Notes: generated by a model from the sequence alone, not told the origin. A DNA stretch of 34,004 nt from JANNMJ01 sp031397815 (GCA_031397815.1 JANNMJ010000213.1:1-34004); one strand, 5' to 3'; counted from the first letter of the stretch, positions 16,484 to 25,299 are shown. Made by a program: numbers and translations.

Positions 16484-16520
16484 AAAAAAATCCCCCGCCG
16501 ACGCTGAGCCGACGGGGGAT
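16484..16520 (-). terminator. rho-independent terminator after dipeptidase gene
   Basis: Inverted arms 16490-16502 and 16508-16520 (ATCCCCCG core) with a 5-nt loop. Read on the minus strand the hairpin is followed by seven U residues, just 20 bp after the dipeptidase stop. Confidence 0.85.
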
Positions 16521-16539
16521 TCAGTAAGTCGAAAATCAC

Positions 16540-17925
16540 CTACTTGCCCTCACCGTTCGTAACGGCCTCGGTGTAATACTGGTAAAAATACGGCAGCGTC
16601 TCGATGCCTTTCAGGAAGTTGAAAACGCCGTAATGCTCGTTCGGCGAGTGGATGTTGTCGGAATCGAGGCCGAAGCCGAGCAGGACGGAATCGACGCCCA
16701 GCTCGCTCTTGAACATCGCGACAATCGGAATCGAGCCGCCGCCGCGCGTCGGAATCGGGGTTTTGCCGAACGTGGTTTCCATCGCCTTCGCCGCAGCGCG
16801 GTACGCGACGGAATCGGTCGGGGTCACGACTGGCTCGCCGCCGTGGTGCGGTTTCACGACCACTTTCACGCCCGCCGGAGCGATGCTCTCGAAGTGGCGC
16901 TGGAACTTGGCGGTGATGTCTTCGGAACGCTGATTCGGCACCAGGCGCATAGAAATCTTCGCGAAGGCTTTCGATGGCAAAACCGTCTTGGCACCCTCGC
17001 CGATGTAACCGCCCCAAATGCCGTTCACGTCGAGGGTCGGGCGGATGGAGGCGCGTTCCGGGGACGTGTAGCCCGCTTCGCCGCCGGTCGCGGCCACGTC
17101 GAGGTCGGCGCAGTAGGCGGCTTCGTCGAATGGCGCCCGTGCTAAGTCTTCGCGCTCTTGGGCGCTCAGCTCGGCTACTTCGTCGTAAAAGCCTTTGACG
17201 GTGATGCGGCCTTGGTCGTCGTGCATCGACGCAATCATCTTCGCCAGCGCGTTGATCGGGTTCACCACGGCGCCGCCGTACACGCCGGAGTGCAGGTCGC
17301 GGTTCGGACCGGTGACTTCCACTTCGTGGTAGCTCAAGCCGCGCAGGCCGGTTTCGATAGACGGCACATCGTTGGCGAGCATCGAGGTGTCCGAAATCAG
17401 AATCACGTCGGCTTTCAGGCGCTCGCGGTTGGCTTGCGTGAAGATGCCGAGGTTGTTGGAGCCGATTTCTTCCTCGCCCTCAATCATCACCTTCACGTTG
17501 CACGGCAGCGTGTTGGTGCTGAGCATCACTTCGAGCGCCTTGACGTGCATGAACATCTGGCCTTTGTCGTCGCAGGCGCCACGGGCATAAATCTTCCCGT
17601 CTTTGATGACCGGCTCGAACGGCGGCGACGTCCACAGCTCCAGCGGGTCGGCGGGCTGCACGTCGTAGTGGCCGTACACGAGGACGGTGGGCAGGGCGGG
17701 ATCGATGATTTTTTCGCCGTAGACGATGGGGTTGCCGGCCGTTGGGCACAGCTCTACGTTGTCGGCACCGGCTTCGCGGAGGCGGTCGGCCACGGCTTCG
17801 GCGCACCGCAGCACGTCGCCTTTATACTTGACATCGGCCGAGACCGACGGGATGCGGAGCAGGTCGAGCAGCTCATCGATGAAACGCTGCTGATTGGCTT
17901 GCAGATACTGCGTAGAAGCGGACAT
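16540..17925 (-). CDS. M20 family dipeptidase (metallopeptidase)
   Basis: Predicted 461 aa from the ATG at 17925; a GTG at 17952 would add nine residues. The zinc ligands of the M20 family are visible: VLVYGHYDVQP (His), ARGACDDKGQ (bridging Asp), MIEGEEEIGS (catalytic Glu and ligand Glu) and ISDTSM (Asp), with a lid domain between (GRITVKGFYDEVAELS region) and a final GGSIPIV and HSPNEHY (His). It is a cytoplasmic di-zinc peptidase of the dipeptidase/CNDP-like subgroup that cleaves short peptides. There is no signal peptide. It forms a monocistronic unit with a good terminator. Confidence 0.92.
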   Translation of the reverse strand: MSASTQYLQANQQRFIDELLDLLRIPSVSADVKYKGDVLRCAEAVADRLREAGADNVELCPTAGNPIVYGEKIIDPALPTVLVYGHYDVQPADPLELWTSPPFEPVIKDGKIYARGACDDKGQMFMHVKALEVMLSTNTLPCNVKVMIEGEEEIGSNNLGIFTQANRERLKADVILISDTSMLANDVPSIETGLRGLSYHEVEVTGPNRDLHSGVYGGAVVNPINALAKMIASMHDDQGRITVKGFYDEVAELSAQEREDLARAPFDEAAYCADLDVAATGGEAGYTSPERASIRPTLDVNGIWGGYIGEGAKTVLPSKAFAKISMRLVPNQRSEDITAKFQRHFESIAPAGVKVVVKPHHGGEPVVTPTDSVAYRAAAKAMETTFGKTPIPTRGGGSIPIVAMFKSELGVDSVLLGFGLDSDNIHSPNEHYGVFNFLKGIETLPYFYQYYTEAVTNGEGK

Positions 17926-18284
17926 GGGGTATGGGGATTGTTGATGGGCCACACGATAGAGCCGCCGGAATTAGCCGCCTTCACGGCGTCCGGCAACCGC
18001 TCCGCGAATGCAGCACGAAATAACGACGGAAGCCGCGCCCGTGCGGGGAAATCGCTCCGGTTGCGCGGTCTGTGGTCAGTCTCGAAAGCAAAACGCCCCG
18101 GCGGCCAACCCAGCCCGCGCCGACTGCGTCTACCACCGAGACGGGCGCCCGATTGTTTCGGCAAAACACACCCGGCTCGACGATGATTATCAACGACTTT
18201 GCAGGCGCGTTTGTAGCTTCGATGCCGCGCTGAGCGATTCACTTGCTTCGGCCTTCCTCTCTCGAAATTTTCCGCTTGATTACT
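17926..18284. other. intergenic region between divergent dipeptidase and sugar dehydrogenase genes
   Basis: About 360 bp without a convincing gene. TTTG at 18210-18213 followed by TAGCTTCG (18214-18221) resembles parts of Bacteroidota promoter boxes, but the spacing is wrong. I see no repeat or strong hairpin. Confidence 0.4.
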
Positions 18285-19718
18285 ATGCGTTCACGTCTTC
18301 TCCAATTGGCGCTGGCTTCCTCGCTGCTCTGCGGCAGCGAAGCAGCCGTTGCCCAAACCACCACCGCCCTGCGGCTGGGCCTCACGACGGTTGTTTCGGG
18401 GTTGAGCCGCAGCGTGGCGCTCGCCCACGCGCCCGGCGACGGTCGGCTGTTCGTCGTCGATAAAGCCGGGCGGATTCGCATCGTTACACCAGCGGGCGCT
18501 CTCCTGCCGACGCCGTTCCTCGACATCAGCGCCCGCGTGCTGAGCACCGGCAGTGAGCAAGGCTTGCTCGGACTAGCCTTCCACCCGAATTACGCCCGAA
18601 ACGGCTTCTTCTACGTCAATTACATCGACCTCGGCGGCGACACCAAGATTGTCCGCTTCCAGCGCCAAACCGGTACTGCCGATGCCGCTGACCCCGCTTC
18701 GGAGCTGCTCATTTTCGCGGCCGATCAGCCCTTCTCCAACCACAACGGCGGCGACCTCCAGTTCGGCCCGCTCGACGGTTATCTCTACGCCTCCCTCGGC
18801 GATGGCGGCTCCGCCAACGACCCCGGCAACCGCGCCCAGAACCTCGGCTCGCCGCTGGGGAAAATTCTGCGCTTCGACGTCGACGGCGGCTCGCCGTACG
18901 TGGTGCCGCCCACCAATCCGCTGATCAACACGCCCGGCGCGCTCCCCGAAATCTTCATCTGGGGGCTGCGGAATACGTGGCGCTTCAGCTTCGATTCTGC
19001 CAACGGCGACATGTGGCTTGCCGATGTGGGGCAGAATGCGTGGGAAGAAATCAACGTGTTCGTCGATTCCGCCAACGCCAACCACAACTTCGGCTGGCGC
19101 TGCTACGAGGGCACTCGTCCGGCCGTCACTGCGGGTTGTCAGCCCATCAACACCTACCACGCGCCCATTTTCGAGTATCCGCACAGCAACGCCACGGGCG
19201 GTTTCTCGGTCACGGGCGGGTTCGTGTACCACGGCACCGCCTCGCCCGCGCTCGCTAACCGTTACGTGTTCGCCGATTACGTATCCGGCAACCTCTGGAC
19301 GACATCCCGCCAAGGCAACACCTACACCACCGTGCAGGAGCCGCAGCTCAACCGGGGCGGCATCGTGGCTTTCAGCCAAGACAGCGCCGGTGAGATGTAC
19401 ACGCTGCAATTCAACACCATTTCCCGCCTGAGCGCCACCGGCCCGTCGGGCCTCTTCAGCGCCAGCTCGCTGCCGAGGTTGCGCCTCAGCCCGAACCCGG
19501 CCACCGGCCGCTGCCTCATTGAGTTGCCATTCGCCGAAGCTGCCGACGTGCAGCTGGTGAGCCTGATCACGGGGCAAGTCATCCGCACCACGCCCGCCGA
19601 CTTCCGCACCGCCACCGCCACCCTCGATGTAAGCGGGTTAGCCAGCGGGCTTTACGGCGTCCGGACGCAGCTCAACGGCCGCACCTACACGCAGCGCCTG
19701 ATGGTGCAAGCGAACTAA
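18285..19718 (+). CDS. PQQ-dependent sugar (glucose/sorbosone) dehydrogenase-like protein with T9SS sorting domain
   Basis: Predicted 477 aa from the ATG at 18285; the frame extends to 18243 but the signal peptide (MRSRLLQLALASSLL, cleavage after AVAQ) begins here. The six-bladed propeller of the GSDH family follows: LAHAPGDGRLFVVDKAGRIR, EQGLLGLAFHP, NHNGGDLQFGPLDGYLYASL, GDGGSANDP, IWGLRNTWRFSFD and DVGQNAWEEIN. These enzymes oxidise aldose sugars with PQQ, but many homologues lack proven activity. The last 80 residues (LSPNPATGRCLIELPF to the end) form a type A C-terminal sorting domain, so the protein is exported through the T9SS to the surface or medium. Confidence 0.9.
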   Translation: MRSRLLQLALASSLLCGSEAAVAQTTTALRLGLTTVVSGLSRSVALAHAPGDGRLFVVDKAGRIRIVTPAGALLPTPFLDISARVLSTGSEQGLLGLAFHPNYARNGFFYVNYIDLGGDTKIVRFQRQTGTADAADPASELLIFAADQPFSNHNGGDLQFGPLDGYLYASLGDGGSANDPGNRAQNLGSPLGKILRFDVDGGSPYVVPPTNPLINTPGALPEIFIWGLRNTWRFSFDSANGDMWLADVGQNAWEEINVFVDSANANHNFGWRCYEGTRPAVTAGCQPINTYHAPIFEYPHSNATGGFSVTGGFVYHGTASPALANRYVFADYVSGNLWTTSRQGNTYTTVQEPQLNRGGIVAFSQDSAGEMYTLQFNTISRLSATGPSGLFSASSLPRLRLSPNPATGRCLIELPFAEAADVQLVSLITGQVIRTTPADFRTATATLDVSGLASGLYGVRTQLNGRTYTQRLMVQAN

Positions 19719-19785
19719 GCGCGCGGCTGCCGGAAACGCCCGAACGGCAGCTTGTCGCCACGCTTCGCCGAATTGATTTTGATTG

Positions 19786-19824
19786 ACCGCCTATCCCGTT
19801 GGCTCGGGGTAGGCGGTTTTTTTT
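19786..19824 (+). terminator. rho-independent terminator after sugar dehydrogenase gene
   Basis: Arms 19786-19798 and 19805-19817 (ACCGCCTA... / ...TAGGCGGT, one G-U pair) with a 6-nt loop and then a run of eight T, about 70 bp after the stop codon. Confidence 0.9.
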
Positions 19825-20127
19825 GCCCTTTCGAGAAGGCCGTGACCGACGCCGCTCCACCAATCGAGCAGCCCTATTCCGTTTGCCGCTGATTCTCGGA
19901 CGTTCACGGTCAAAACGCTCCGTTTAGCCTAAAATAGTACTAATAATTCTTTCCATAGTCAGTACGTTTGTGCTAAATACTGCGAATAACAAAAGTTTTT
20001 AAGGAAAACTTTCAAATTTTTCGCACGTACAGTCAGAGGCTTTTGTTGAAAGCTTGCTCTTGGCAAAATATCTTTCTTTTACTCAGGGTCTGGCTTCGCG
20101 AAGCCCACCCAACTCACTGTGATTCAG
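19825..20127 (+). promoter_or_regulatory. AT-rich leader with candidate -7 box upstream of T9SS cargo gene
   Basis: The stretch 19925-20060 is markedly more AT-rich than the rest of the window. TACGTTTG at 19963-19970 fits the Bacteroidota -7 consensus TAnnTTTG, but I see no TTTG at the usual -33 spacing. If used, it would give an untranslated leader of about 150 nt before the ATG at 20128. The leader contains a small palindrome (AAAGTTTTTAAGGAAAACTTT, around 19992-20012). Confidence 0.35.
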
Positions 20128-22707
20128 ATGAAAACACATCTCCTGTCTTGTTTTTTACTTGCTTCATTGATTGGCCAAACGATTGGCTATCAGGCAAGTG
20201 CTGCTGTTCCTGCTCCTGCTGTTCGTCAGGGCGACTACCGTAGCGTCGGTTCCGGCACTTTCTCGTCGCCTGCCACTTGGGAGCGGTTCGTGGATGGCCC
20301 TTCCGGCACGTCGGCCGATGGCTACTATGTCCCGGCTTCCATAGCACCAACCAGCGCCGACGGCACCATCACGATTCGGGCGGGTCATACCGTCAGCATC
20401 ACCACCGTCGCGACCCTCAACGAGGTTTTCGTGGAATACGGCGCCGTGCTGGAGCACAACACGACGAACGTCCTGTCGGTACCGACGAGCACGGCAGCGT
20501 ACGACTTCATCATCCAAGGCACGTACCGCGAGCTGAGCACGAGCAACGGCATGTCGCCGCAGCCCGGCGCGGTGGTGCTGGTCGATGAGACCGGGACGTG
20601 GCGGCACTCGGCCAACGGCGGCTTGATTCCGCTGGCGGAATGGTCGCCCACCTCGCTTCTCCTTTTCGATGGCATTACATCGGCTACGGCCGTGACGGGG
20701 CAGCTCGGGCAGGAATTCGGCCGCATCACTTGGGATTGCCCGCTTCAGACGAGCACCTTCGCCCTCGGGCCAACCACAACCCAATCGAGTGCCGTTTCGA
20801 CGGTCGCCGTCGGCACGTTTACCGTGGCGAATACGGGATCGAGCGGCCGTTTGCAGCTCGCCGCGCCGGTTCGGTCGAACCCGGTCACCCTCTACGGCGA
20901 CTTTATCCAGACCGGCGGGCGCACTGTCGTGAACGCTGGGGTCAACAGCCCGCGCTCGCTGAACGTGGGCGGCGAGTTCTCGATTCTCGGCGGAAGCTTC
21001 ACGGTGACTTCGGCGACTACCACCGCCGCGACCGGCCTACTGCAAGTCGGCGGTGGGATGCATCTGACGGGCGGTTCACTGGTGATCTCGCAGAGTGCCC
21101 GGCCGGGTAGCGTGGCCGTGGGCGGCGATGTGGAAATCACGAGCGGCGCCACGCTGCAAACCATTGGCTCGGGCACGGCCACATTCAACTTCCTGCCCGG
21201 TCCGAACCGGTTCTACACCAACTCCGGGACGGTCAGCGGCGCGATTCTCTTCAATATCAACGGCGGCACCACGCTGTCGTTTGGGACCAACGCCTTGCAC
21301 GGCACCGGCACGTTCACGCTCGCCGATGGCGGCGAGGCGAGCTTTGGATCGCCGAACGGGATTACGGCAGTCGGGCAGCCCGACCAGAACCTCGGCAACG
21401 TGCGCGTCGGAACGCTCAGCCCGTTTCAGCGCACTTACAGCCCGCTCGCGTACTACGAGTACAATGGCTTGGTGCCGCAAGTGACCGGCTCGGGCCTACC
21501 GACGGAAATCGGCGCCTCTTCCGCCACGCTCTTCGCGGGCGGCCTGCGCATCCTGAACCTCACCCCAAGCAATCCGAGCGTGACGCTCTCACGCGAACTT
21601 CGCCTCAACGGCGACTTAGTGCTCCTGCGCGGAAACCTCATCAGCAGCCCCACCAACTTACTGACTCTCAGCTCGGCGGCTTCGCTGAGTGCGGATGGCG
21701 CCGGGTCGGATACCGCCTACGTGCAAGGCCCGCTGGCCCGCGAGATGGATGAAACCATTCTCCTCTACGACTTCCCCATCGGTGATACCACGGCGTACCG
21801 GCCGCTCGCGATGCGCCTCGCCGACCCGCTCGGCAGCGCCACGTATATGTCTACCGTGACGCGCCCCTTCGGCCCGACGCCTTTCGCGCCGTCAGGGGGG
21901 CTGGAAGTGCTCGTGGGTGATACGCGCTGGTTGATTTCGCGCAGCGCGGGCACCACCAACGCCATCGTGCGGGTGCCGTTTGAGGCGAATGTGGTGCCCG
22001 ATGTCAGCCGCCTGACGGTGGCGGGTTTCAACTCGAACACGAATGAGTGGGAAGACCTCGGCTTGGTGGCGCGCGACCAAGTGGCCGGGTGGGTCGAGGC
22101 AGAAGTGCCGGCCCAATACTCGCGGGTTTCGCTGGCGCTCGCCGCCGTCGATCCGCTGCCGGTGGAGCTGCTGGCGTTCACGGCCGAGCGTCAGGGTAGC
22201 CGCGTGGCGTTGAAATGGGCCACGGCTTCGGAGAAAAACAGCGCCTACTTCGGTGTGGAGCGGTCGGGTAACGGCCGGGAATTCACGGAAGTGGTGCGGG
22301 TAACGGCCGCCGGTCAATCCACGCAGCGCCTCGATTACCGCGCTTCGGATGAAAAGCCGCTGACCCAAATGAGCTACTACCGCCTGCGGCAAGTTGATAC
22401 GGACGGCACCGTGTCGTACTCATCGATTGTGGCCGTGCGTGCCGGTAACGCCCTCAACGCGCCGCTGCAACTCTTCCCGAACCCTGCCACCGACCGCGTA
22501 ACCGTGCAGCTCCCCGCCGAAGCTACCCAAGCGACGGTGCGCCTCGTGAACACCCTCGGTCAAGTGGTGATGACGCAGAGCTTCAGCAGCGCAAGCGCCC
22601 TGGCCCTCGACCTGCGCGGCCTGCCCGCCGGTACGTACTCCGTGACGGTGAGCGTGCCCGGACAAGCCATCCAAACGCAACGCCTCTTGGTGGCGGGTCA
22701 GCAGTAG
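20128..22707 (+). CDS. large secreted protein with T9SS type A sorting domain
   Basis: Predicted 859 aa from the ATG at 20128, with a signal peptide (MKTHLLSCFLLASLIGQTIG) and cleavage before or near ASAAV. Residues 30-520 are rich in Gly/Ser/Thr beta-strands with motifs such as GTFSSPATWERFVDG and VEITSGATLQTIGSGT, suggesting a right-handed beta-helix or adhesin-like body. Then comes LPVELLAFTAERQGSRVALK (about residue 680), the fibronectin-like module that precedes many Bacteroidota sorting domains, with YYRLRQVDTDGTVSYS. The last 75 residues (LFPNPATDRVTVQLPAE, LPAGTYSVTV) are the type A sorting domain. It should be exported by the T9SS; the molecular target is unknown. Confidence 0.85.
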   Translation: MKTHLLSCFLLASLIGQTIGYQASAAVPAPAVRQGDYRSVGSGTFSSPATWERFVDGPSGTSADGYYVPASIAPTSADGTITIRAGHTVSITTVATLNEVFVEYGAVLEHNTTNVLSVPTSTAAYDFIIQGTYRELSTSNGMSPQPGAVVLVDETGTWRHSANGGLIPLAEWSPTSLLLFDGITSATAVTGQLGQEFGRITWDCPLQTSTFALGPTTTQSSAVSTVAVGTFTVANTGSSGRLQLAAPVRSNPVTLYGDFIQTGGRTVVNAGVNSPRSLNVGGEFSILGGSFTVTSATTTAATGLLQVGGGMHLTGGSLVISQSARPGSVAVGGDVEITSGATLQTIGSGTATFNFLPGPNRFYTNSGTVSGAILFNINGGTTLSFGTNALHGTGTFTLADGGEASFGSPNGITAVGQPDQNLGNVRVGTLSPFQRTYSPLAYYEYNGLVPQVTGSGLPTEIGASSATLFAGGLRILNLTPSNPSVTLSRELRLNGDLVLLRGNLISSPTNLLTLSSAASLSADGAGSDTAYVQGPLAREMDETILLYDFPIGDTTAYRPLAMRLADPLGSATYMSTVTRPFGPTPFAPSGGLEVLVGDTRWLISRSAGTTNAIVRVPFEANVVPDVSRLTVAGFNSNTNEWEDLGLVARDQVAGWVEAEVPAQYSRVSLALAAVDPLPVELLAFTAERQGSRVALKWATASEKNSAYFGVERSGNGREFTEVVRVTAAGQSTQRLDYRASDEKPLTQMSYYRLRQVDTDGTVSYSSIVAVRAGNALNAPLQLFPNPATDRVTVQLPAEATQATVRLVNTLGQVVMTQSFSSASALALDLRGLPAGTYSVTVSVPGQAIQTQRLLVAGQQ

Positions 22708-22719
22708 GCCTTCGGTTGT

Positions 22720-22989
22720 ATGGAATCCGAAGCTGGCGACCGGACTGCGGCGACCTACCGCCCCATCTCGTGCTCGTTTTACGATGAGCTGGAGGCCCGG
22801 GCCACCACTCGCCAGCCGTGCACGCTGCACTACCAGATGCCCGACGGCCACGCCCAAACCCACACCGGCATCCTAGCGGACCTTTTCATCCGCGACAAAG
22901 TAGAGTACCTCCGCTGCCGCGACGGCTTCGAGCTGCGGCTCGACCGCCTCACCGGCGTCGATGATAAAGAGCTACGGAATTACTGCTGA
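22720..22989 (+). CDS. Rof/YaeO-like small protein (possible Rho-binding antiterminator)
   Basis: Predicted 89 aa, ATG at 22720, 12 bp after the upstream stop codon. YRPISCSFYDELEARATTRQ resembles the Y-x-P-I-x-C-x-x-Y-D-x-L-E opening of Rof proteins, followed by beta-strands (CTLHYQM, THTGILADLF, VEYLRCRDG, ELRLDRLTGVDD). E. coli Rof binds transcription terminator Rho and blocks RNA entry. The Bacteroidota relatives have not been tested, so the fold is a better claim than the function. A strong hairpin terminator follows at 23016. Confidence 0.65.
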   Translation: MESEAGDRTAATYRPISCSFYDELEARATTRQPCTLHYQMPDGHAQTHTGILADLFIRDKVEYLRCRDGFELRLDRLTGVDDKELRNYC

Positions 22990-23015
22990 AGTCAGGTCAT
23001 GGGTTGAATCGCTTG

Positions 23016-23065
23016 AAAACCAACGCTGCCCGGTCTCCGCAAGGAGGTCGGGCAGCGTTGGTTTT
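23016..23065 (+). terminator. strong hairpin terminator after Rof-like gene
   Basis: Perfect 17-bp arms 23016-23032 and 23049-23065 (AAAACCAACGCTGCCCG and its complement) with a smaller CTCC/GGAG stem in the loop. The A-run on the left and T-run on the right make it usable from both sides. Confidence 0.9.
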
Positions 23066-23066
23066 A

Positions 23067-23156
23067 GGTACGTAGGGGCGTGGCCTTGTGCCCGCCCGCA
23101 TGCGGTTGGGCTGGCCAAGCGACAGCGGCTGGTGATAATGGGCGATCCTACGTACC
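23067..23156. repeat. 90-bp element with 10-bp terminal inverted repeats
   Basis: Perfect ends GGTACGTAGG (23067-23076) and CCTACGTACC (23147-23156). The left side continues GGCGTGGCCTTGTGCCCGCC, like widespread bacterial intergenic repeats. No ORF; probably a small non-autonomous repeat. Confidence 0.55.
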
Positions 23157-23170
23157 CGGCTCCTAACGTG

Positions 23171-23385
23171 CGTGGCCAGCTCTGTCCCAGAGATGGCGTC
23201 AATAGGCGGATCAAGACCATCTCCGATGGAGCCGGTTCTGTCTCAGAAACGGTGCGATATGGCGGCGAATCAACGCCATCTCTGGGACAGAGCTGGCCAC
23301 GTGGGCGAGATGCGCCGATTGGGGTGGCGGGTCAAGAGACCCGCAAATAGCCCGCACGGGGCTGGAGCCCCGCGCGATTGCCCCT
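23171..23385 (-). repeat. composite dispersed repeat, copy 2 (inverted relative to copy 1)
   Basis: The core 23171-23301 is bounded by perfect 28-bp inverted repeats (23171-23198 and 23274-23301) that start CGTGGCCAGCTCTGTCCC. The GC-rich palindromic module follows at about 23325-23385, here on the other side, as expected for an inverted copy of the element at 2658-2853. The stretch 23170-23204 is identical to 2735-2769 over 35 bp. The centres of the two copies differ in length and sequence. Confidence 0.75.
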
Positions 23386-23437
23386 CCCCTACTGACCCTT
23401 CAATCCCTCCTGAGGTTCGTTCATCACGGCCAGACGT

Positions 23438-23680
23438 TCATTCGCTACCATCGGCCGAGGGTTCGTTGACCTCAACTGAGACTACATGCAAGTTTCCGGA
23501 CACTACATGTAAGTTTCCGGAGGGTACATGAAGGTTTCCGGAGGCTTCATGTAAGTTTCCGGAGACTCCGCGCAAGTTTCGGGACACTCCGCGCAAGTTT
23601 CGGGAGACTCCGCGCAAGTTTCGGGAGACTTGCGGGCAGTCTTGAAGGGCGCCGCGACCTTTGCCAATGAAGAGGGCCAC
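23438..23680 (-). CDS. possible small heptapeptide-repeat protein
   Basis: An open frame of 80 aa from ATG 23680 spans the seven 21-bp tandem repeats and encodes seven copies of a seven-residue unit, (G/R)NL(H/R)xxS. Similar short ORFs with GNLHEVS-type repeats occur in Bacteroidota genomes as hypothetical proteins. No signal peptide or known domain. It may equally be a non-coding repeat that happens to stay open, since another minus-strand frame is open as well. Confidence 0.3.
   Translation of the reverse strand: MALFIGKGRGALQDCPQVSRNLRGVSRNLRGVSRNLRGVSGNLHEASGNLHVPSGNLHVVSGNLHVVSVEVNEPSADGSE
23481..23627. repeat. seven tandem 21-bp repeats
   Basis: Units start at 23481, 23502, 23523, 23544, 23565, 23586 and 23607. 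The first four are ACTACATG-AAGTTTCCGG-like, the last three ACTCCGCGCAAGTTTCGGG-like, so there are two sub-families. Because 21 is a multiple of three, every frame is repeated; on the minus strand one frame gives heptapeptides GNLHVVS and RNLRGVS. Confidence 0.9.
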
Positions 23681-23750
23681 CGCCCTCCGCCCCGATTTGC
23701 TCGCGGCGGGCGCAGTGGCCCTTTTTGCCCTGACAGCTTCGGCGCAGCGG

Positions 23751-25151
23751 TTAAAACTCCGCCGAGCGCGGGAAGCGGGGGAACGGAATCACGTCGCGGA
23801 TATTGGTCATCCCGGTCACGAAGAGGACCAGCCGCTCGAAGCCGAGGCCGAAACCGGCGTGCGGCGCGGTGCCGAACTTCCGCAGGTCGAGGTACCACCA
23901 CAGCTCGTGCTCGTCGACGTGCATCTCCTTCATCCGTTGGCGGAGCTTGGTTTCGTCTTCTTCACGCTGCGAACCACCGATGATTTCGCCGATGCCGGGG
24001 AAGAGGACGTCCATCGCGCGTACGGTGCGGCCGTCTTCGTCGAGCTTCATATAAAACGCCTTGATTTCCTTCGGATAATTCGTCAGGATAACAGGCTTCT
24101 TGAAGTGCTTCTCGACGAGGTAGCGCTCGTGCTCGCTCTGCAAATCGGTCCCCCAATCGACGGGAAACTCGAATTTCTGTTTCGCTTTCTTCAGAATCTC
24201 GACCGCCTCGGTGTACGTCAGACGCTGAAAATCATTGTCGACCACAAAACGCAGGCGCGTGAGCAGCTCCTTGTCGTACTGCTCGTTGAGGAACGCCAAG
24301 TCATCGGCGCAGTTATCCAAGGCGAACCGCACGAGGTAGCGCAGGAAGTCTTCGGCGAGCGTCATGTTCTCTTCGAGGCCGTTGAAGGCGACTTCAGGCT
24401 CAATCATCCAGAACTCCGCCAAGTGGCGGCTGGTGTTCGAGTTTTCGGCCCGGAACGTCGGCCCGAACGTGTAGACCTGCCCAAGCGCCATTGCGCCGCA
24501 CTCGGCCTCCAGCTGCCCGCTGACGGTGAGGTTAGTGGGCCGGGCGAAGAAATCCTGACCGAAATCAACGTCGCCTTCCGGCGTGCGCGGCGGCGTAGCG
24601 GCATCGAGGGTCGTGACGCGAAACATCTGGCCTGCGCCTTCCGCATCAGCCCCCGTGATGATGGGCGTGTGAAGGTTGTAGAAGCCGCGCTCGTGGAAGT
24701 AATGATGGATGGCGTACGAGAGCGAGTGCCGAATCCGCAGCACCGCGCCGAACGTGTTGGTACGGGGCCGCAGGTGGGCGATATCGCGCAGGAACTCCAG
24801 TGAATGGCCTTTTTTCTGCAACGGATACTCCTCGGCATCGGCCCGGCCGAGCACTTCAATCGTGTCGGCCTGTACCTCTACGGATTGGCCTTTCCCTTGG
24901 GAAGCCACCAACCGCCCTTCCACCGTAATGCACGCGCCGGTGCCGACTTCCTTGAGGCCTTCTTCCGAAAACTGATTCAAATCGGCGACGACTTGCAGGT
25001 TGTTGAACCCCGAGCCGTCGTTGAGGGCGATGAATTGGACGAACTTATTCCCGCGCCGCGTCCGGACCCAGCCGCTCACGCGCACACGCTGCTCGGTGGG
25101 TTCAGTGGCCAGAATCTGACGAATGGGCGTACGAAGCAGCGAATCAGCCAT
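23751..25151 (-). CDS. asnS: asparagine--tRNA ligase
   Basis: Predicted 466 aa from the ATG at 25151, the usual length; a longer frame reaches 25214 but adds a non-conserved leader. The N-terminal OB-fold (VRVSGWVRTRRGNKFVQFIA) binds the tRNA anticodon. The catalytic class II core follows: FRVTTLDA, TFGPTFRAENSNTSRHLAEF (motif 2), then IEPE, and GFGLGFERLVLFVTG (motif 3). The asparaginyl type is suggested by QKKGHSLEFLRDIAHLRPRT and a long insertion carrying KAKQKFEFPVDWGTDLQSEH. It charges tRNA-Asn with asparagine in the cytoplasm. It is a single-gene unit with the repeat island downstream. Confidence 0.95.
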   Translation of the reverse strand: MADSLLRTPIRQILATEPTEQRVRVSGWVRTRRGNKFVQFIALNDGSGFNNLQVVADLNQFSEEGLKEVGTGACITVEGRLVASQGKGQSVEVQADTIEVLGRADAEEYPLQKKGHSLEFLRDIAHLRPRTNTFGAVLRIRHSLSYAIHHYFHERGFYNLHTPIITGADAEGAGQMFRVTTLDAATPPRTPEGDVDFGQDFFARPTNLTVSGQLEAECGAMALGQVYTFGPTFRAENSNTSRHLAEFWMIEPEVAFNGLEENMTLAEDFLRYLVRFALDNCADDLAFLNEQYDKELLTRLRFVVDNDFQRLTYTEAVEILKKAKQKFEFPVDWGTDLQSEHERYLVEKHFKKPVILTNYPKEIKAFYMKLDEDGRTVRAMDVLFPGIGEIIGGSQREEDETKLRQRMKEMHVDEHELWWYLDLRKFGTAPHAGFGLGFERLVLFVTGMTNIRDVIPFPRFPRSAEF

Positions 25152-25299
25152 TTCAAATGAAGTGTTTAAAGAGGAAGTAGCAGGTGGTAGAATCCGCAAA
25201 ACAACGACACACACCGTTAGTATGGCGTATCGGTGAACGGAAAGGCGGATTTATCCACATCGAAGCGTGCTTTTTCTGCCTTCAGCGGAGAAGGTGAGG

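Noticed and set aside
23481..23627. Possible CRISPR array
   Set aside because: The 21-bp units are directly adjacent with no spacers and no cas genes nearby.
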